From CAZRCG01 sp964598565 (lineage in GTDB: Bacteria; Bdellovibrionota; UBA2394), in NCBI GenBank assembly GCA_964598565.1, contig CAZRCG010000001.1:434001-498000 (forward strand): DNA of 64,000 nt. Reading direction: 5' to 3'. Shown here piece after piece: positions 42,977 through 51,857 of this stretch; position 1 is the first letter of the stretch; every line of letters starts with the position of its first letter. A program made the translations under genes and the position numbers. The notes under the pieces were generated by a model. The model saw only the letters and a program-made list of their open reading frames with translations. It was not told the DNA's origin and searched no databases.

Positions 42977-44278
42977 TTATTTTTTTACCTTTGACTTCAA
43001 ATAGGCCACAGCCTTGGCGAGTTGAAAATCTTCTTTCTCTAACGCCGTCAGCTTTTTCAAATCCACTTTTTTCTTTGCGGTTTTAATATTCTTCTCTTCT
43101 TCAAGCTTCTCGTCTTGGCCTACGATATGACCTGGCAAATCTTTCTCTCGAATGGACGGGCCCACCTCTTCCAAGGGCTCGACAATTTCGTCGGGAGTGA
43201 TACCCACACCCTGAATGGTTCTTCCTTTCGGAGTATAGTAAAGCGCTACTGTCAACTTCAACCCACTGCCATCGTCGAGCGGAATCACGCTCTGCACGGA
43301 GCCTTTGCCAAACGATTGCGTTCCCATCACATGCCCTCGCTTAGGCTCTTGATCTTGCAGCGCGCCCGCCACAATTTCGCTTGCCGACGCGCTGCCACCG
43401 TTAATCAAGACAACGACAGGATAATTAGGCTCAGTGCCTCTAGCGACCGCCAGTTTTTTATCCATCTGAGATTTATCTCGACCTTGTGTATAAACAATGA
43501 GTCCGCCTTCAATAAACGCATCGGCAATTTCAACAGCCTGCTGTAAGAGACCCCCCGGATTGTTTCGCAAATCGAGCACGAGACCTTTTATTGGTTTTTT
43601 AGATGAAAGCTCTTTTAAAGCCTTGCGAAAATCTTCTGCCGTCTTTTCTGCAAACTGACGAATACGAATAACACCAAAGCCATCTTGCTCTTTGAAGGTG
43701 ACAGACTTAATACGAATAATAGCGCGAGTGATTTTTTTCTCAATGAGCTGCTGCACTCCCTGACGGCGCAAGCCGAGGCGCACCGCATTTCCGGGTTCTC
43801 CCCGCATTAATTTAATAGCATCAAACGTACTCATCTTATCGGTCGGTTTACCCTCAATAGTGACAATAATATCTCCTGATTTCAAACCTTCACGATACGC
43901 TGGCGTATCTTCAATAGGAGAGACAATCGTCAGCAAACCATTTCGTTTGATGATCTCAATGCCTAGTCCACCAAACTGGCCCTTGGTATCTGATTGCAGC
44001 TCGGCAAATTCCTCGGCCGTCATGAACTCCGAATGCGCGTCGAGACTTGATACCATGCCTCGTATAGCGCCTTCGACCAGCTTGTCATCTTGGGGCTCTT
44101 CGACATACTGCTTCTTCACCAAGTCATAGACTCTCGTAAAAAACTGTAAACTTCTAAAGTCTCGTTCACCCCCTTGTGAAAAAACGAGCGAAAAAACTCC
44201 GCCCGAGACAAACGCAAACAGTGATAGGGAAAATACAATTAAAAAACTTCGTTTAAGTCTTAAGGTTTCTGACGTCAT
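42977..44278 (-). CDS. ctpA: C-terminal processing peptidase (S41)
   Basis: A periplasmic serine peptidase that cleaves C-terminal tails, often of cell-wall hydrolases. A signal anchor (FLIVFSLSLFAFVSGGVFSLVF) is followed by a PDZ domain (GLGIEIIKRNGLLTIVSPIEDTPA) and the S41 core with catalytic Ser in GGSASASEIVAG and Lys in GTQSFGKGSVQSV. The 433 aa length is normal. Its ATG overlaps the stop of the coiled-coil gene by four bases, making the fourth gene of the ftsE-ftsX operon. Confidence 0.94.
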   Translation of the reverse strand: MTSETLRLKRSFLIVFSLSLFAFVSGGVFSLVFSQGGERDFRSLQFFTRVYDLVKKQYVEEPQDDKLVEGAIRGMVSSLDAHSEFMTAEEFAELQSDTKGQFGGLGIEIIKRNGLLTIVSPIEDTPAYREGLKSGDIIVTIEGKPTDKMSTFDAIKLMRGEPGNAVRLGLRRQGVQQLIEKKITRAIIRIKSVTFKEQDGFGVIRIRQFAEKTAEDFRKALKELSSKKPIKGLVLDLRNNPGGLLQQAVEIADAFIEGGLIVYTQGRDKSQMDKKLAVARGTEPNYPVVVLINGGSASASEIVAGALQDQEPKRGHVMGTQSFGKGSVQSVIPLDDGSGLKLTVALYYTPKGRTIQGVGITPDEIVEPLEEVGPSIREKDLPGHIVGQDEKLEEEKNIKTAKKKVDLKKLTALEKEDFQLAKAVAYLKSKVKK

Positions 44279-44796
44279 CGTTTTCCTTTAAATGAAGAAA
44301 GCTCTTCCAGCTGAAGAGAGAGATTGGCGTTCTGATATTGAAGGCGCTTTATCTCCGTTTCTAATAAAGAGGTCTCCTTCGTTAACTCATCAATAGTGGA
44401 TTTCGAGTTTTCAATGGCGCGCAGCGAATCTTCAATAAGCCTCTGACGAACCTGCGACAGCACAAATTGATCGTGGTCTTTCATAATCCAAAAGTCCTTC
44501 TCCAGACTTAACTTCAACGTAGGCCAATGCAGCAATACCCCTAAACGTCGTTGCATGGACAACCTAAAATCCGTCTCAGAACTTTCTTTGAACGTTTTAC
44601 TGTCTTCAATTCCTTGTTTCAATTGGTGGCGCCTATCAATGGCCAAACGCAGTTCCTCGCGGTTTTTCTTTAAAAGAGTCTGCGTCTCTTCAAGGTCTTT
44701 CTTAAAGTTGGCGGCCCCTAAGTCATCTGATACGCCTAAAAGCACCACAAAACAGAGAACACCATGAAAAGCGAGATGACGAAAGGCCGTTCTCAT
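44275..44796 (-). CDS. Secreted coiled-coil protein of the FtsEX operon, 173 aa
   Basis: The start is the ATG at 44796, overlapping the ftsX stop as ATGA; the longer frame upstream is not used. A signal peptide (AFHGVLCFVVLLGVSDDLGA) precedes two heptad-rich helices, KDLEETQTLLKKNREELRLAIDRR and TIDELTKETSLLETEIKRL, with a middle region between them. Layout and position resemble the coiled-coil part of EnvC, the FtsEX-regulated amidase activator, but the LytM domain is absent. It may couple FtsEX to CtpA or to an unlinked hydrolase. Inference only. Confidence 0.75.
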   Translation of the reverse strand: MRTAFRHLAFHGVLCFVVLLGVSDDLGAANFKKDLEETQTLLKKNREELRLAIDRRHQLKQGIEDSKTFKESSETDFRLSMQRRLGVLLHWPTLKLSLEKDFWIMKDHDQFVLSQVRQRLIEDSLRAIENSKSTIDELTKETSLLETEIKRLQYQNANLSLQLEELSSFKGKR

Positions 44797-45581
44797 CCCA
44801 AATAGACCTGTCGGTATCGACTGTAAAACAAACCAAAGCTTAAAACGGCGGCCACCACGAGTGATAGTGCGCAGAAACTCGACACAAAAATCCACGAGAA
44901 GCTTTGCATCGTTCCATTCAACGAACCAGCGATGATCTCGATTGCAAAGCGAGACAATACGACTGCCAAGGTCAAACCAGCGCCGACCCAAAGCATCTGA
45001 GCTCTAAACAGAGGTGCATAAACTTGATAGGTGCGCGCTCCCAAAATTTTCATGAGCGTCCAACGAGGCGCTAAGGTCTGTGCGGAACGGTCGAGGCTAA
45101 AATAAATGACCATCGCGAGGGTCAGCGCCCACAAGAAAATGAAGGAACCCAACAATACTCGAGCCAACAACTGCAACTGGTGGGGCGCCTGGTGAACCTG
45201 GTAGATATTGCCATCGAGATTACTTGCTTCGAAGGCTTTTGAAAAATTTGGAACATCGGTGACCGTCACCAAAGCCGTCGATGGAAAGAATGACAAATCT
45301 AAATCGGAAAGCACGCCATAAAATCGAGGGTTCTCATCAAGCAATCGATCTCGATTCATGGATGCAGTAAACAAACGGTGACTTTCAACAAAGGGGGCGC
45401 GCGAAATCCAAGTTTTAAAGGCCTCTTCATCTCGCATCGTTACCGATACCTGCTTCTCACGGTAATCTTGTAAAATGGATCGATCGAAATCTCGCACAAA
45501 CCACAAGCTCACCAACAAAAACGCCCCAAGAAAAATGAAAGCCGAAAAAACTAGAATCTCTCCTAACGCGGTGCGCTTCAT
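44793..45581 (-). CDS. ftsX: Cell division protein FtsX
   Basis: A four-helix membrane partner of FtsE. First helix EILVFSAFIFLGAFLLVSLWF, then a periplasmic domain of about 110 residues, then three closely spaced helices (RVLLGSFIFLWALTLAMVIYF, AQMLWVGAGLTLAVVLSRF, SSFCALSLVVAAVLSFG). Conserved length (262 aa). The ATG overlaps the ftsE stop by four bases. FtsEX couples ATP hydrolysis to peptidoglycan hydrolase activation at the septum. Confidence 0.9.
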   Translation of the reverse strand: MKRTALGEILVFSAFIFLGAFLLVSLWFVRDFDRSILQDYREKQVSVTMRDEEAFKTWISRAPFVESHRLFTASMNRDRLLDENPRFYGVLSDLDLSFFPSTALVTVTDVPNFSKAFEASNLDGNIYQVHQAPHQLQLLARVLLGSFIFLWALTLAMVIYFSLDRSAQTLAPRWTLMKILGARTYQVYAPLFRAQMLWVGAGLTLAVVLSRFAIEIIAGSLNGTMQSFSWIFVSSFCALSLVVAAVLSFGLFYSRYRQVYLG

Positions 45582-46300
45582 GCGTTCAATGCTCCTTCTG
45601 CTGAAAACCCATTGAGTTGTTCTTGAAAGGGACTCGAAATGGACTCTTCAGATCCTCGGCCTCGCAAAATGCGATGGTGCGCAATCTGAAAACGCCGAAT
45701 CTCGGGCTCTTTCAAAATATCAGGATGATGGGTTGAAACAAAAACCGTGGCCCCTTGCTTGTAATGATCCCAAAGAATGTCCATAAGATGATCGGCCTGC
45801 GTACTGTCTAGATGCGCTGTCGGCTCGTCCGCCAAGATCAAACGCGGCTTTCTTATTAAGGCCCGCGCGAATTCGACACGCTGCTTCTCGCCCCCAGACA
45901 ATGCGCCAAATAGGGTGTCTTTTCGCAACCCCAGGTTCAAAAGATCCATCCAATAAAACACCTTCTTCTCTATATCGAGGGCCTGATAGCCTTCTAAACG
46001 AAGCGGCAGGGACAAATTTTCAAAAACCGTTTCGTTAAGCAGTCCCCTCGGTTGCTGAAAAATAAAGCCGATTTGACGCAAGTGAGTTGGCGATAGGGTC
46101 TTTAAGGGACGGTCTAGAAAGAGAATCTGACCATCGGACGGCTTCTCAATGCCACTGAGCATACGAAAGAAGGTTGTTTTACCGCTGCCACTCGCGCCCG
46201 TCAAAACAGAGAAGGTGGAACGCTCCAACGAAAAATCAAGATTCTTAAAAATTCGATGCGGTCCGTAATTTTTTGCAACACGCCGAAATTCAAATAGCAC
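45578..46300 (-). CDS. ftsE: Cell division ATP-binding protein FtsE
   Basis: ABC ATPase with Walker A TGASGSGKTTFFRML, Q-loop FIFQQPRG, signature LSGGEKQRVEFARAL and Walker B LILADEPTAHLD. The ORF extends upstream to 46360; a GTG at 46300 preceded by GGAGG at seven bases begins the family N-terminus (VLFEFRRVAKNYG) and is chosen, giving 241 aa. It is the first gene of ftsE-ftsX-coiled coil-ctpA, divergent from tolQ. Confidence 0.92.
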   Translation of the reverse strand: MLFEFRRVAKNYGPHRIFKNLDFSLERSTFSVLTGASGSGKTTFFRMLSGIEKPSDGQILFLDRPLKTLSPTHLRQIGFIFQQPRGLLNETVFENLSLPLRLEGYQALDIEKKVFYWMDLLNLGLRKDTLFGALSGGEKQRVEFARALIRKPRLILADEPTAHLDSTQADHLMDILWDHYKQGATVFVSTHHPDILKEPEIRRFQIAHHRILRGRGSEESISSPFQEQLNGFSAEGALNA

Positions 46301-46371
46301 GATAGGCCTCCAGGATCTTCGGGCTTCAATATTGCCAAGCCCTTCTACTAATGTAATCATTTTAGAGAACT

Positions 46372-47076
46372 ATGACGAATAACTTTTTTCTAGCTCTGGT
46401 CGCCGATGCTCCGGCAATGGATATTCCCTCTCTCGTGATGCAAGCGGGGTGGGTTGTAAAAGGAGTGATGCTTCTTTTGATAGCCTCCTCCGTTATCTCA
46501 TGGACCATCATTGTATGGAAGTGGATGAATTTGCGCACTGTGTCAGCGGCGAATACAGGATTTGCGGATGCCTTCTGGGCCGCAGGCAACCTCGAAGGGG
46601 CCGAAAAGGCGAGTCGTCATTTTAAAGACGCCCCCCTGAGACGTATCTATGATTCGGGACTAACAGAGTTTAACCATATTAAAGCCCTGGAGTCCCCGCG
46701 CGAGCAGGCCTACTCGCTACTCGAGACGAATGTGCAGCGATCACTCAAAAAACAGTCCACTGCTGAAGTCGAAGGGCTTCAGAGTTATCTCGGATTTTTA
46801 GCAACGACTGCAAGTGTTGCACCCTTTGTGGGTCTGCTCGGAACCGTTTGGGGAATTATGACGTCGTTCATCAATATTGGGATGTCGGGCGCCAGCAATC
46901 TAGCGGTAGTCGCGCCTGGCATTGCAGAAGCCTTGATTGCAACCGCGATGGGCCTTTTCGCAGCCATTCCAGCCGTTCTCTTTTACAACTACTTCGTTCA
47001 TCGCATCCGTATGACGTCGGCGATTATGAATCATTTTTCATCTGACTTTATGAATGTCCTCAAGAGGAGTCTCTAG
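46372..47076 (+). CDS. tolQ: Tol-Pal system proton-channel protein TolQ
   Basis: Three-helix inner-membrane protein of the ExbB/MotA/TolQ family that uses the proton gradient to energise TolA. Helices: WVVKGVMLLLIASSVISWTIIVW near the N-terminus and later SVAPFVGLLGTVWGIMTSF and PGIAEALIATAMGLFAAIPAVLFYNY. It starts 71 bases from the divergent ftsE start. Followed directly by tolR. The ExbB identity cannot be excluded without the partners, but the tolR-tolA-tolB order supports Tol. Confidence 0.93.
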   Translation: MTNNFFLALVADAPAMDIPSLVMQAGWVVKGVMLLLIASSVISWTIIVWKWMNLRTVSAANTGFADAFWAAGNLEGAEKASRHFKDAPLRRIYDSGLTEFNHIKALESPREQAYSLLETNVQRSLKKQSTAEVEGLQSYLGFLATTASVAPFVGLLGTVWGIMTSFINIGMSGASNLAVVAPGIAEALIATAMGLFAAIPAVLFYNYFVHRIRMTSAIMNHFSSDFMNVLKRSL

Positions 47077-47493
47077 TTGGCGTTTAACAACTCTCAAGAT
47101 AATGATGAGTTTGGTCTTAACTCTGAGATCAATATTATTCCACTCGTGGATATCATGTTGGTCCTTCTCATCGTTTTTATGGTAGCTGCCCCTCTAATGA
47201 ATCACGCCGTCGATATAAAATTACCCAAAGCTCAAACGAAAGAGGCTGCTGCTCAAGAACAAAGCGTTCGTCTTGAGGTTCGCAAAGATGAAACTCTCAG
47301 CATTGGTAAAGCCGCGATTAGCTTTGACGAGTTACCAAAACGCTTAAAGGCCATCTTCACCAATCGCGAAGACAAGGAACTCATCATTTCAGCGGACGAG
47401 AAAGTCAGCCATGGATTCATTATTCGAGTGATGGCGATCGCGCAAAATGCAGGAATATCCAAAATTTCTTTCATGACAGATCCTACTAAGTAG
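47077..47493 (+). CDS. tolR: Tol-Pal system protein TolR
   Basis: A single-helix partner of TolQ with a periplasmic domain. The helix INIIPLVDIMLVLLIVFMVAAP carries the proton-path Asp in VDIMLVLL. The start is a TTG immediately after the tolQ TAG, with GAGGAG upstream (AAGAGGAGTCTCTAG). At 138 aa it is a typical size. Confidence 0.9.
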   Translation: MAFNNSQDNDEFGLNSEINIIPLVDIMLVLLIVFMVAAPLMNHAVDIKLPKAQTKEAAAQEQSVRLEVRKDETLSIGKAAISFDELPKRLKAIFTNREDKELIISADEKVSHGFIIRVMAIAQNAGISKISFMTDPTK

Positions 47494-47495
47494 CC

Positions 47496-48269
47496 ATGAT
47501 GACCAAGTTTCTTGGCGTGAGTGTCGCTTCCCCTCTAGCTTTTAAGGGAGCTTTTCTCATGTCGTTGGGGCTCCACAGCATTTTAATTTTAGGTCTCTAT
47601 TACTCAAGGGCGCTCGACAGCCTCTTCATTAAACAATCTCTAAAGGATCGTCCGACCATTTCGGCTTCTTTAAAATTTAGCGACCTTTACAAGCCCACCG
47701 ATACCCCCATGAAAAAGGGTTCTCAAAAGAAAGATTTGCCGCCTCCTAAAATTAAAAAGAATCGAAGCCCAGAAAAGGCGAAATCCTCTACGCCCTTGAT
47801 TCGTCAGCAGGAGTCACAGGCCAATCTAAAGAAGAGCGTTCGATCAATTCTCGACAAAATCAAAGAAGAGGCTGACGAAGAAAAACGTAGAGCCCCTAAA
47901 GACGATAATTTCCCTACACATGAAAAGGGTACTAAAGGAGCTAGGGGCACGGGAGGTCGTGGTGACCGTATGCCGACACCGGGTGAAATGGCGATCCAGG
48001 CGGCCATGCGAAAATACTATGAAGCGAGCGGCCTAGAGCGAATCAAGAGGACCGATCCCGACGCCATGGGATTTTATTCGCTGAAAATGATTGGCCTGGG
48101 AGATCAGTTTCAAATCACATCCCTCGCTCTTGTTGAGTCCACAGGATACGATGTACTCAACAGACTCTGCGAAGTAGCCGTGCGAACAGCTGTTCAGCGG
48201 GAGCGTTTTGCTCCCGATATCATTCGTGAACTTAGTGGAAGGGAGACCGTGATTATATGCCAACCCTAA
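47496..48269 (+). CDS. tolA: TolA-like protein with TonB-type C-terminus
   Basis: Bridges the inner membrane to TolB and Pal. N-terminal anchor (LMSLGLHSILILGLYYS) with an ExxP-like basic border, a Lys/Pro-rich linker (PPPKIKKNRSPEKAKSS), a Gly/Arg stretch, and a C-terminal domain of about 100 residues (AAMRKYYEASGLERI...CEVAVRTAVQRERFAPDIIREL) that resembles TonB_C/TolA. The middle helix of classic TolA is short. The first two codons are both ATG. Overlaps tolB by 13 bases. Confidence 0.8.
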   Translation: MMTKFLGVSVASPLAFKGAFLMSLGLHSILILGLYYSRALDSLFIKQSLKDRPTISASLKFSDLYKPTDTPMKKGSQKKDLPPPKIKKNRSPEKAKSSTPLIRQQESQANLKKSVRSILDKIKEEADEEKRRAPKDDNFPTHEKGTKGARGTGGRGDRMPTPGEMAIQAAMRKYYEASGLERIKRTDPDAMGFYSLKMIGLGDQFQITSLALVESTGYDVLNRLCEVAVRTAVQRERFAPDIIRELSGRETVIICQP

Positions 48270-49576
48270 AAACCGTTCGATTTTTATTATTAACCGTAAC
48301 ATTCGTAGCAACTTTCGGAAGCAGGCAGAATTCTTATGCTCAGGTCTTACTGAAAGATGCACGTGAGGCCCCCACGGTCATTGCTATTCAAGGCTTTGTA
48401 TCAGAGCCGACGACCTCCGACAGTCAGAAACTTGCGATCGATTTAGAGACACAACTTACCGCTAATTTAATTTTTTCAAGAATTTTTAAAGTGCTGCCCT
48501 CGGAGGCCTTTTTAGAAACAAAGTTGGACGGGCCCTTGCAAGTGTTTAAGGCTGATAACTGGCGACAGATCGGCGCTCAATACTTAGTGCGTGCTCAAGT
48601 CAAAACAGAAGGCCCTACCACTTTCTTGGAGGGATTCGTTTTTGATGTGTCTCTAGCGAAGCTGACTCTTCAGAGAACCTATCAAACATCGAAGGACGAT
48701 AAACGAGTCTTAGCGCATCAGTTTGGAGACGATATCGTGGAAATTGTAACCGGACGAAAAGGTCTCTTCTCTACAAAAATTGCTTTTGTGTATATTCCGC
48801 CGCGTTCTAAGCATAAAGAAATTTGGACTATGGATTTTAACGGAGGTCAAGCGCAGCGACTCGTCTCGAATGGCCGAACTAATATGTCGCCTGTCTGGTC
48901 TCAAGATGGTCGCTATGTTTTTTATAGCTCGTCATCGACCATCGATTGGCATCTATGGCGTGCCGATCGATCGGGAAATCAGAAACAACTGACGACCTTC
49001 AAAGGTTCTGCACTGGGCCCGGCCGCTCTTCCCAATGGACGGGAGCTTGTAATTTCGTTATCGAAAGATGGGAATCAAGATATCTACCTCATCGATTTAA
49101 ACGGAAAGATCATTAAACAGCTCACAAAAAAGCGAGGCATTAACGTAGCTCCATTTCCCAGCGGTGACGGAAAGCGAATTTGTTTTAGCTCTGATCGCCT
49201 AGGCAATCTTCATGTTTTCTCGTTAGACCTTACGACGCTTGTTGAAACTCGACTAACACGCTTAGGCACGCTCAATGACTCCTGCGTGTGGAGTCCTATT
49301 GACGATATCATTCTCTTTGCGGGCCGAGATACCGACCGAGAGTTCGATATTTTTGCCATGGATGATAAGGGTAATAATATGGAGCGCCTCACCTACGACT
49401 CAAAAAACAATGAGACTCCCACGTTTAGTCCTGACGGCAAACTCATCGCCTACAGTTCGGAACGCAAAGGCAGAAATCAAATTTTTGTATCTAAAGTCGA
49501 TGGCACTCAGGAGCTCGCTATCGATCTGCCCGGGGACGCCACCCAACCTGCATGGTCGCCGCGGCTTGCTTATTAA
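48257..49576 (+). CDS. tolB: Tol-Pal system beta-propeller protein TolB
   Basis: Periplasmic TolB links TolA to Pal. A signal peptide (FLLLTVTFVATFGS) leads an N-terminal alpha/beta domain (LAIDLETQLTANLIFSRIFKVL) and a beta-propeller of WD40-like units such as SPVWSQDGRYVFYSSSS, SDRLGNLHVFSLDL, TPTFSPDGKLIAYSSERKG and PAWSPRLAY. 439 aa. No pal gene follows; the next gene is convergent. A Pal lipoprotein must be elsewhere or missing. Confidence 0.94.
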   Translation: MPTLKTVRFLLLTVTFVATFGSRQNSYAQVLLKDAREAPTVIAIQGFVSEPTTSDSQKLAIDLETQLTANLIFSRIFKVLPSEAFLETKLDGPLQVFKADNWRQIGAQYLVRAQVKTEGPTTFLEGFVFDVSLAKLTLQRTYQTSKDDKRVLAHQFGDDIVEIVTGRKGLFSTKIAFVYIPPRSKHKEIWTMDFNGGQAQRLVSNGRTNMSPVWSQDGRYVFYSSSSTIDWHLWRADRSGNQKQLTTFKGSALGPAALPNGRELVISLSKDGNQDIYLIDLNGKIIKQLTKKRGINVAPFPSGDGKRICFSSDRLGNLHVFSLDLTTLVETRLTRLGTLNDSCVWSPIDDIILFAGRDTDREFDIFAMDDKGNNMERLTYDSKNNETPTFSPDGKLIAYSSERKGRNQIFVSKVDGTQELAIDLPGDATQPAWSPRLAY

Positions 49577-49610
49577 GAGTGTGCGCGGGCTATATAATTA
49601 TACAAGCGCA

Positions 49611-51098
49611 CTATCGCCGGCCCCAACCCCAGGTATAACGTTCACCTAACCAGGCCACGGCACGTGCACAAATACCGGGCTTTTCGTCGCCGAAACGCTT
49701 GGCTCTTGCCATTTTATCTTGAGTTTCCCAAAGAGAAGGCCAAACCTGGACATTCGTAAAAGGAATTTTGAAACCATGCAGCGCTGCCAATCCGGTACTG
49801 ATGGCCAAGGCGAAGAGCAAATGAGTTCCATATCCCACAGCATGCTGAATTTTAAACTCCATCGTATTTCCAAAGATGTCAGGGGCCCACAAGACGGCGG
49901 CTCCGGCTGCAAAGGCTCCAGCTCCCGCCACAAATTTCATCGTACCGAGCAAAACCAAAGAAATGGTTTCAAAGGCAAACTGCGTAAAGCGCTTTAAATA
50001 TCCAAGTGCCACTTGCTCCGACCATCGAGTCTGAACAAAGCCAAATGAAAGAAGCCCGAAGGTTATGAAGTTTGCAATTGGGTGATAGACCGTATCGCCC
50101 CAACTGTGGCCAATGTCTGATCCCGCCAACGCGGATACAAGAGCACCCACAAGAGTCGCGGTGAGAGGAATTCCAAGGTTAAGCCCTAGTGGCACAACCT
50201 GCCCAAACCTTGCCATCATACGGCTCCAAAAATTGGGCCCCAAATAGCGGCTCTTTCCAAGGGGAATCTCCTTAGCAAACTGATACTCCCAAGCCGCAAA
50301 TGTGGCTCCCGAGGCCAGTTGGCTCGGCGAGACAGACCCGCCAGAAGCTATGTCCATTGTAGGGCCAGCGACCACACCCATCCCAACGCCAGCAGCCAAA
50401 CGGCCATTAGCCGTCCAATTAAATTTTCTTTGGTCCGCGGTGCCCGCTCGAAAGAGATCTAGAGGAGCATTAAACTGTTGTTCATGCTCATTACGTTCAA
50501 ATTGATAACGGCTGGTGGTTGTCATAGCCTTAGCCTTCGCATTGAGCTCCGCTAAGTCTTTGTCGCTCAATTCTGAGGAGTCGACCGTGATGGTCTTTCG
50601 CTCTTCACTTAACGCGCCGGCCGCACCGGCCGATACTACCAGAGCATCAAAGGCCTCCTGCTTCTGATGTTTCAGAGAGGCATTCAAAAATGTATAGACC
50701 GCTTCATGAAAGGCAGCGGTCTTTGACTGCGTCAGTTTCATAAAATATAAACCGCGCCGCTCCAACCTTGTATTAAAGTGGGCGATGACTTTTGCAGGCA
50801 GATACAACTCTAAGGGCTGGTCTCCATAAGCCTGAACCCAAAGCCTCTCCAGCTCCCGAGCCGAAATAGTAAGGCCCTCTCCACCACGCTGCATTTCTTC
50901 ATTAGCAATTTGCTCAAACCTTGCAATCGCAGTCGCACTTCCGCCCTCATTAAAAGCCTTCACAATGCTCGACGCCACCTCTTGCCGCGCGTCAGCCAAC
51001 AAAACCCCAAAAAACGAAAGCATTGTCAAAACCAGACTCACCCTCAGAAAGACTTGCTTTGAATAATCGATAAACCCAAAACACCGATTTTGTACCAT
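49611..51098 (-). CDS. Hypothetical secreted/membrane protein, 495 aa
   Basis: I do not recognise a family. A signal segment (FLRVSLVLTMLSFFGVLLADA) is followed by a soluble part of about 180 residues with acidic and basic helices (VKAFNEGGSATAIARFEQI), and four or five hydrophobic helices in the last 250 residues (PLTATLVGALVSALAGSDIG, FAFETISLVLLGTMKFVAGA, YGTHLLFALAISTGLAALHG). The ATG at 51098 follows AAAGGACA and is preferred to the longer frame. It converges with tolB. Confidence 0.65.
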   Translation of the reverse strand: MVQNRCFGFIDYSKQVFLRVSLVLTMLSFFGVLLADARQEVASSIVKAFNEGGSATAIARFEQIANEEMQRGGEGLTISARELERLWVQAYGDQPLELYLPAKVIAHFNTRLERRGLYFMKLTQSKTAAFHEAVYTFLNASLKHQKQEAFDALVVSAGAAGALSEERKTITVDSSELSDKDLAELNAKAKAMTTTSRYQFERNEHEQQFNAPLDLFRAGTADQRKFNWTANGRLAAGVGMGVVAGPTMDIASGGSVSPSQLASGATFAAWEYQFAKEIPLGKSRYLGPNFWSRMMARFGQVVPLGLNLGIPLTATLVGALVSALAGSDIGHSWGDTVYHPIANFITFGLLSFGFVQTRWSEQVALGYLKRFTQFAFETISLVLLGTMKFVAGAGAFAAGAAVLWAPDIFGNTMEFKIQHAVGYGTHLLFALAISTGLAALHGFKIPFTNVQVWPSLWETQDKMARAKRFGDEKPGICARAVAWLGERYTWGWGRR

Positions 51099-51261
51099 GA
51101 ATTGTCCTTTCGCTATCGTTAGGTGACTATTCAACAGTCGCCCGGCCCATACTCGCAATACCCTTTAGAGATTGGGTAAAAAGAGCAGCTTTTGGCCGGC
51201 GAGTCCAGTAAGTCTTTCACGCAGAAGATGGATTAGAATGCAAAAGGACGTCAGCGACCAC

Positions 51262-51846
51262 TCATGCCGACATTTTGGGGACTTTCATTCGAACTTCTCT
51301 ATCTTTACGCTCACTGTCTGAGACCTTGAAGAGATCTCGAGCTTTGTAGTTTAGAAGTCGCGCCATAAGGACATCGGGAATAATTTCGATACGAATATTA
51401 AAGGTATTGACCGAAGAATTGTAGAACTCCCGGCGGTTGGCGATTCCATCTTCCAAGTCACTAATACGGCGTTGAAGTTCTTGAAACTGGGTATTGGCTT
51501 TCAAATCAGGATAGTTTTCAGCCAAAGCAAAGAGTCGAGCAAGCCCTTGGTGGATTTCGTCGTTGGCATTTGATATTTCGCTCACACTCGAGGCAGACTG
51601 ACAACGGTTGCGAGCCGCGATGATACCCTTGAGTGTCTCTTGCTCATATTGCATATAGGTCTCACACGTTGCCATGAGCTTAGGCAGTTCATCATGACGT
51701 TGCTTCAGTAAAACATCAATATTGGCCCACGCCCTATCGACCTCATGCTTTACAGCCACCAGACCGTTGTAGAGAACGACTCCGTAAATGATCATTCCAA
51801 GAACGAGCGCAACAACCAAAATCATAAAAACCCCTAGTGCAACCAT
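51262..51846 (-). CDS. LemA family protein
   Basis: A one-helix membrane protein of unknown exact role. An N-terminal hydrophobic helix (VALGVFMILVVALVLGMIIYGVVL) precedes a helical bundle with the LemA signature VKHEVDRAWANIDVLLKQRHDELPKL and AENYPDLKANTQFQELQRRI. The ATG at 51846, 12 bases downstream of the GIDE-like stop with GAGAGA before it, is chosen over the TTG at 51867. It directly follows the GIDE-like gene on the same strand, a common partnership. Confidence 0.92.
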   Translation of the reverse strand: MVALGVFMILVVALVLGMIIYGVVLYNGLVAVKHEVDRAWANIDVLLKQRHDELPKLMATCETYMQYEQETLKGIIAARNRCQSASSVSEISNANDEIHQGLARLFALAENYPDLKANTQFQELQRRISDLEDGIANRREFYNSSVNTFNIRIEIIPDVLMARLLNYKARDLFKVSDSERKDREVRMKVPKMSA

Positions 51847-51857
51847 GACAGATTCTC

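Noticed and set aside
49581..49611. GTGCGC...GCGCAC inverted repeat between tolB and the convergent gene, as a terminator.
   Set aside because: No T-run on either strand and the stem is only six bases.
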